Shown piece by piece: positions 62,594-64,000 of a DNA stretch of 64,000 nucleotides. The notes beneath the pieces are model-generated. The model made no database searches and was not told the DNA's origin. It was given only the letters and a program-made list of their open reading frames with translations. The position numbers and the translations under genes were made by a program. The stretch is from Luteolibacter sp. Y139 (GTDB lineage Bacteria > Verrucomicrobiota > Verrucomicrobiia > Verrucomicrobiales > Akkermansiaceae). Numbering within the stretch: the first letter of the stretch is position 1; each line of letters starts with the position of its first letter. The DNA is taken from the NCBI RefSeq assembly GCF_038066715.1, contig NZ_JBBUKT010000001.1, positions 992,001 through 1,056,000 of the forward strand. The letters are read 5' to 3'.

Positions 62594-63117
62594 CGTTCGT
62601 GCCCTTCCTTGAGCCACTGTTCGCGCAGGTCCTTCACCGCGTGGTGAAGCAGGTAGCCCACGTGGCCTTCGGTGATGCCGGTGACCTCGCTGATTTCGCG
62701 ATAGCTCAGGCCGGCTTGGAATTTCAGCCGCACCAGCTCCCGCTCACGCTCTGGCAGTGATTCCACCATCCGCAGCAGCGCGGAATTCTTCTCCTCCGTC
62801 TCGATCCGCTCGGACGGCGCGGGGATGCCGTCGAAGTCTCGTTCCAAGTGATCATCCTCCAGCGGAACGAGCCGGAATTGCTTGCGGCGGACATCGATCA
62901 GGCGATTCCGGCAAACGCTGAACAGCCACGCGGAGAGATTCTGCGGGCGCGCCTTTGTGACTTCGGTGGCCAAGCTGAGAAACGTGTCCTGCACCGCATC
63001 CCGCGCCATCTCGCGGTCACCGCATTGCCCCAGGGCGTATTTCAGAAGCGGCTTTTCGTAGCGCTCGAGGGTTTCCAACAACCAGGCGTCGGAGGTCTCG
63101 GAGGTCAGGGCAGGCAT
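62590..63117 (-). CDS. ECF RNA polymerase sigma factor
   Basis: 175 residues from the ATG at 63117. Region 2: YALGQCGDREMARDAVQDTF, LSAWLFSVCRNRLIDVRRKQ. Region 4: MVESLPERERELVRLKFQAG, LSYREISEVTGITEGHVGYL. The length is typical. The stop overlaps the ATG of the anti-sigma/barrel fusion gene by four bases, so the two are made in fixed ratio. The 36-base element and a strong hairpin lie upstream, consistent with autoregulation. The open frame upstream to 63330 would add the hairpin region and is less likely. Confidence 0.92.
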   Translation of the reverse strand: MPALTSETSDAWLLETLERYEKPLLKYALGQCGDREMARDAVQDTFLSLATEVTKARPQNLSAWLFSVCRNRLIDVRRKQFRLVPLEDDHLERDFDGIPAPSERIETEEKNSALLRMVESLPERERELVRLKFQAGLSYREISEVTGITEGHVGYLLHHAVKDLREQWLKEGHER

Positions 63118-63144
63118 GGGAAGGGAATGCTGTGGAGAGGGAAA

Positions 63145-63180
63145 CTCCCGCCGCCGGTGTGTGCGTACCGACGGCGGGAG
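63145..63180 (-). promoter_or_regulatory. Hairpin in the leader of the sigma operon
   Basis: CTCCCGCCG (63145-63153) pairs with CGGCGGGAG (63172-63180), extended by CGGT/ACCG inside, leaving an eight-base loop with one mismatch. It ends 28 bases before the sigma ATG, so it lies between the proposed promoter and the coding region. It could stall or protect the mRNA. Confidence 0.55.
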
Positions 63181-63229
63181 TGTAGGGGCCTTGGAGGGGA
63201 AAACGGAAGCTCCTGAATCGGTGCTGGAA

Positions 63230-63265
63230 TGCATGACGGGCACCCCGGGACTTCCTTGGAAATTT
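63230..63265 (-). promoter_or_regulatory. Shared 36-base upstream element, copy B
   Basis: On the minus strand it starts AAATTTCCAAGGAA and ends GCCCGTCATGCA, 113 bases before the sigma ATG. It is the partner of the copy at 58250-58285. Confidence 0.5.
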
Positions 63266-63289
63266 CCCGAAAAAATTTCAGGACCGCCC

Positions 63290-63673
63290 TCAGACCAGCC
63301 AAACCCCGGCCAGCGCCACGGCAAAAACACCGAGCGAAATCACCAGCCCGGCCCCGAAAATCAGCAGCCGCCCCCGCCCCAGCGGGCGACCCTGCCGGAA
63401 AAGCCCGCGCAGGTAGAGCTCGGCCGCCGGGCCGAGCAGAAAACAGAAATTCGCCCCCATGGCGACCAGCGCCGCCATCACCAGCGCCAGAAAAAACGGC
63501 ATCCCCTGCTTCCCGACCCAGCTCGCCATCACCCCCAGTCCGGGCACCAGCAGGATCGCATTGTACCAGAGCCGCAGCTTCTCCCAACCCAGCACGATCT
63601 CCCGCAACGCCGGCCGCTGGAGATCGTCCGGTTCCGAACCGGCGACAGGCGGGGCGTAGGGATTCTCATTCAC
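63290..63673 (-). CDS. Small integral membrane protein, unknown
   Basis: 127 residues. A polar N-terminus with NENPYAPP (common at the start of PVC membrane proteins), then helices LWYNAILLVPGLGVMASWV, FFLALVMAALVAMGANFCFL and LLIFGAGLVISLGVFAVALA. No enzymatic motif is visible. Its ATG overlaps the stop of the DUF971 gene by four bases, so they are probably cotranscribed. The C-terminus lies 25 bases from the sigma promoter element. Confidence 0.65.
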   Translation of the reverse strand: MNENPYAPPVAGSEPDDLQRPALREIVLGWEKLRLWYNAILLVPGLGVMASWVGKQGMPFFLALVMAALVAMGANFCFLLGPAAELYLRGLFRQGRPLGRGRLLIFGAGLVISLGVFAVALAGVWLV

Positions 63674-63972
63674 GGAAGCAGGGTCAGGCGGCGGAGGTAG
63701 TCGAAGGTATAAAGCCCCGTCGAATGCCCGTCAGCCCAGAAAAGCTGGATCGCATAGCCGCCGACCACCTCACTCTTCAGTAACTCGAAGCCGCGCGGGC
63801 CGATCTGCTGCACTGGCCGCAGCACCCGGCCCAGTGCATCCGGCTCACCCTGGCAGGCCGCACACGGGCAAGCGCGCCGCAGCAGATCCAGCGGCAGGTA
63901 GAGCTCCTCGCCATTGTCGAAAGCAAGGGCGAGTTCATTGCCAATCACGATGACGTTTTGCAGCAGGCTCAT
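63670..63972 (-). CDS. DUF971 family protein
   Basis: 100 residues. The DUF971 (gamma-butyrobetaine-hydroxylase N-terminal-like) pattern is clear: LALAFDNGEELYLPLDLLRR, the Cys-pair RACPCAACQG, FELLKSEVVGGYAIQLFW and DGHSTGLYTFDYLRRL. The two-Cys motif with nearby His and Asp suggests a metal-binding site. In many genomes this family lies near Fe-S or nucleotide genes, but no such context is visible here. The next gene downstream is the membrane protein. Confidence 0.9.
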   Translation of the reverse strand: MSLLQNVIVIGNELALAFDNGEELYLPLDLLRRACPCAACQGEPDALGRVLRPVQQIGPRGFELLKSEVVGGYAIQLFWADGHSTGLYTFDYLRRLTLLP

Positions 63973-64000
63973 GCGGGGTAAGAACGGTAACCAAAAAGCG

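Noticed and set aside
1..64000. CRISPR arrays, tRNA/rRNA genes, insertion sequences, phage genes, biosynthetic cluster
   Set aside because: Looked for spaced direct repeats, cloverleaf-like segments, transposase motifs and tail/portal motifs; none was recognised by eye.

Overview
This window is GC-rich chromosomal DNA of a PVC-superphylum bacterium, most likely a Verrucomicrobiae (Luteolibacter/Verrucomicrobiaceae-like) species. The evidence is protein style rather than a marker gene. There are autotransporter-associated beta-strand repeats, CotH/lamin-tail secreted proteins, an SHD1-domain protein, a c-type cytochrome joined to PA14, a Planctomycete/Verrucomicrobia-type ECF sigma next to a Ser/Thr kinase, and HPr kinase with HPr and EI in an apparently Gram-negative cell. 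No rRNA, tRNA, CRISPR array, IS element or phage block was recognised.

Layout. 1-10.2 kb holds secreted degradative and electron-transfer proteins: a CotH-kinase/lamin-tail protein cut by the left edge, a GH78 alpha-L-rhamnosidase carrying a three-repeat insertion, and a cytochrome c-PA14 / beta-propeller pair. 10.3-18.2 kb is mixed housekeeping: an ankyrin protein, an SDR enzyme, two papain-fold hydrolases, a DUF433/PIN-like toxin-antitoxin pair, a four-gene minus-strand run (DUF3817, tandem FKBP, PpnP, DUF2459) and a FadL porin. 18.2-21.6 kb is a regulatory PTS core (HprK, HPr, EI) with no sugar transporter beside it. 21.5-28.3 kb has a helical-repeat protein, NADH dehydrogenase 2 behind a perfect Rex-type operator, a XylR-like regulator fused to a HAD phosphatase, and a TPR-sulfotransferase. 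28.5-33.2 kb holds two secreted proteins that share a DWIGI module. 33.4-49.7 kb carries a TetR regulator, a VapC-type pair, an rRNA methyltransferase, MetX, YqgE, NagZ, an AsmA-like protein, an acyltransferase, SufT, an amino-acid permease, a beta-lactamase-fold protein and an ABC-F ATPase. 49.7-57.4 kb has a 1240-residue autotransporter-repeat protein divergent from a response regulator - ECF sigma - Ser/Thr kinase operon. 57.4-64 kb has an EF-hand protein, a MarR/ClC pair, and a sigma / anti-sigma pair followed by a DUF971 operon.

The most unusual system is at 60.5-63.1 kb. An ECF sigma factor is translationally coupled to a 687-residue protein that appears to join a cytoplasmic anti-sigma region, one inner-membrane helix, a proline-rich periplasmic linker and a C-terminal outer-membrane beta-barrel, so one chain could span the whole envelope. 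A 36-bp element upstream of this sigma gene recurs (29/36 identical, ungapped) upstream of the EF-hand gene about 5 kb away, which suggests a shared, possibly autoregulated ECF promoter. Other leads are the XylR-HAD fusion, two Rex-like operators, and the response regulator lacking its acidic pocket in front of the ECF sigma/kinase pair. Functions are inferred from sequence motifs read by eye; no database search was run.
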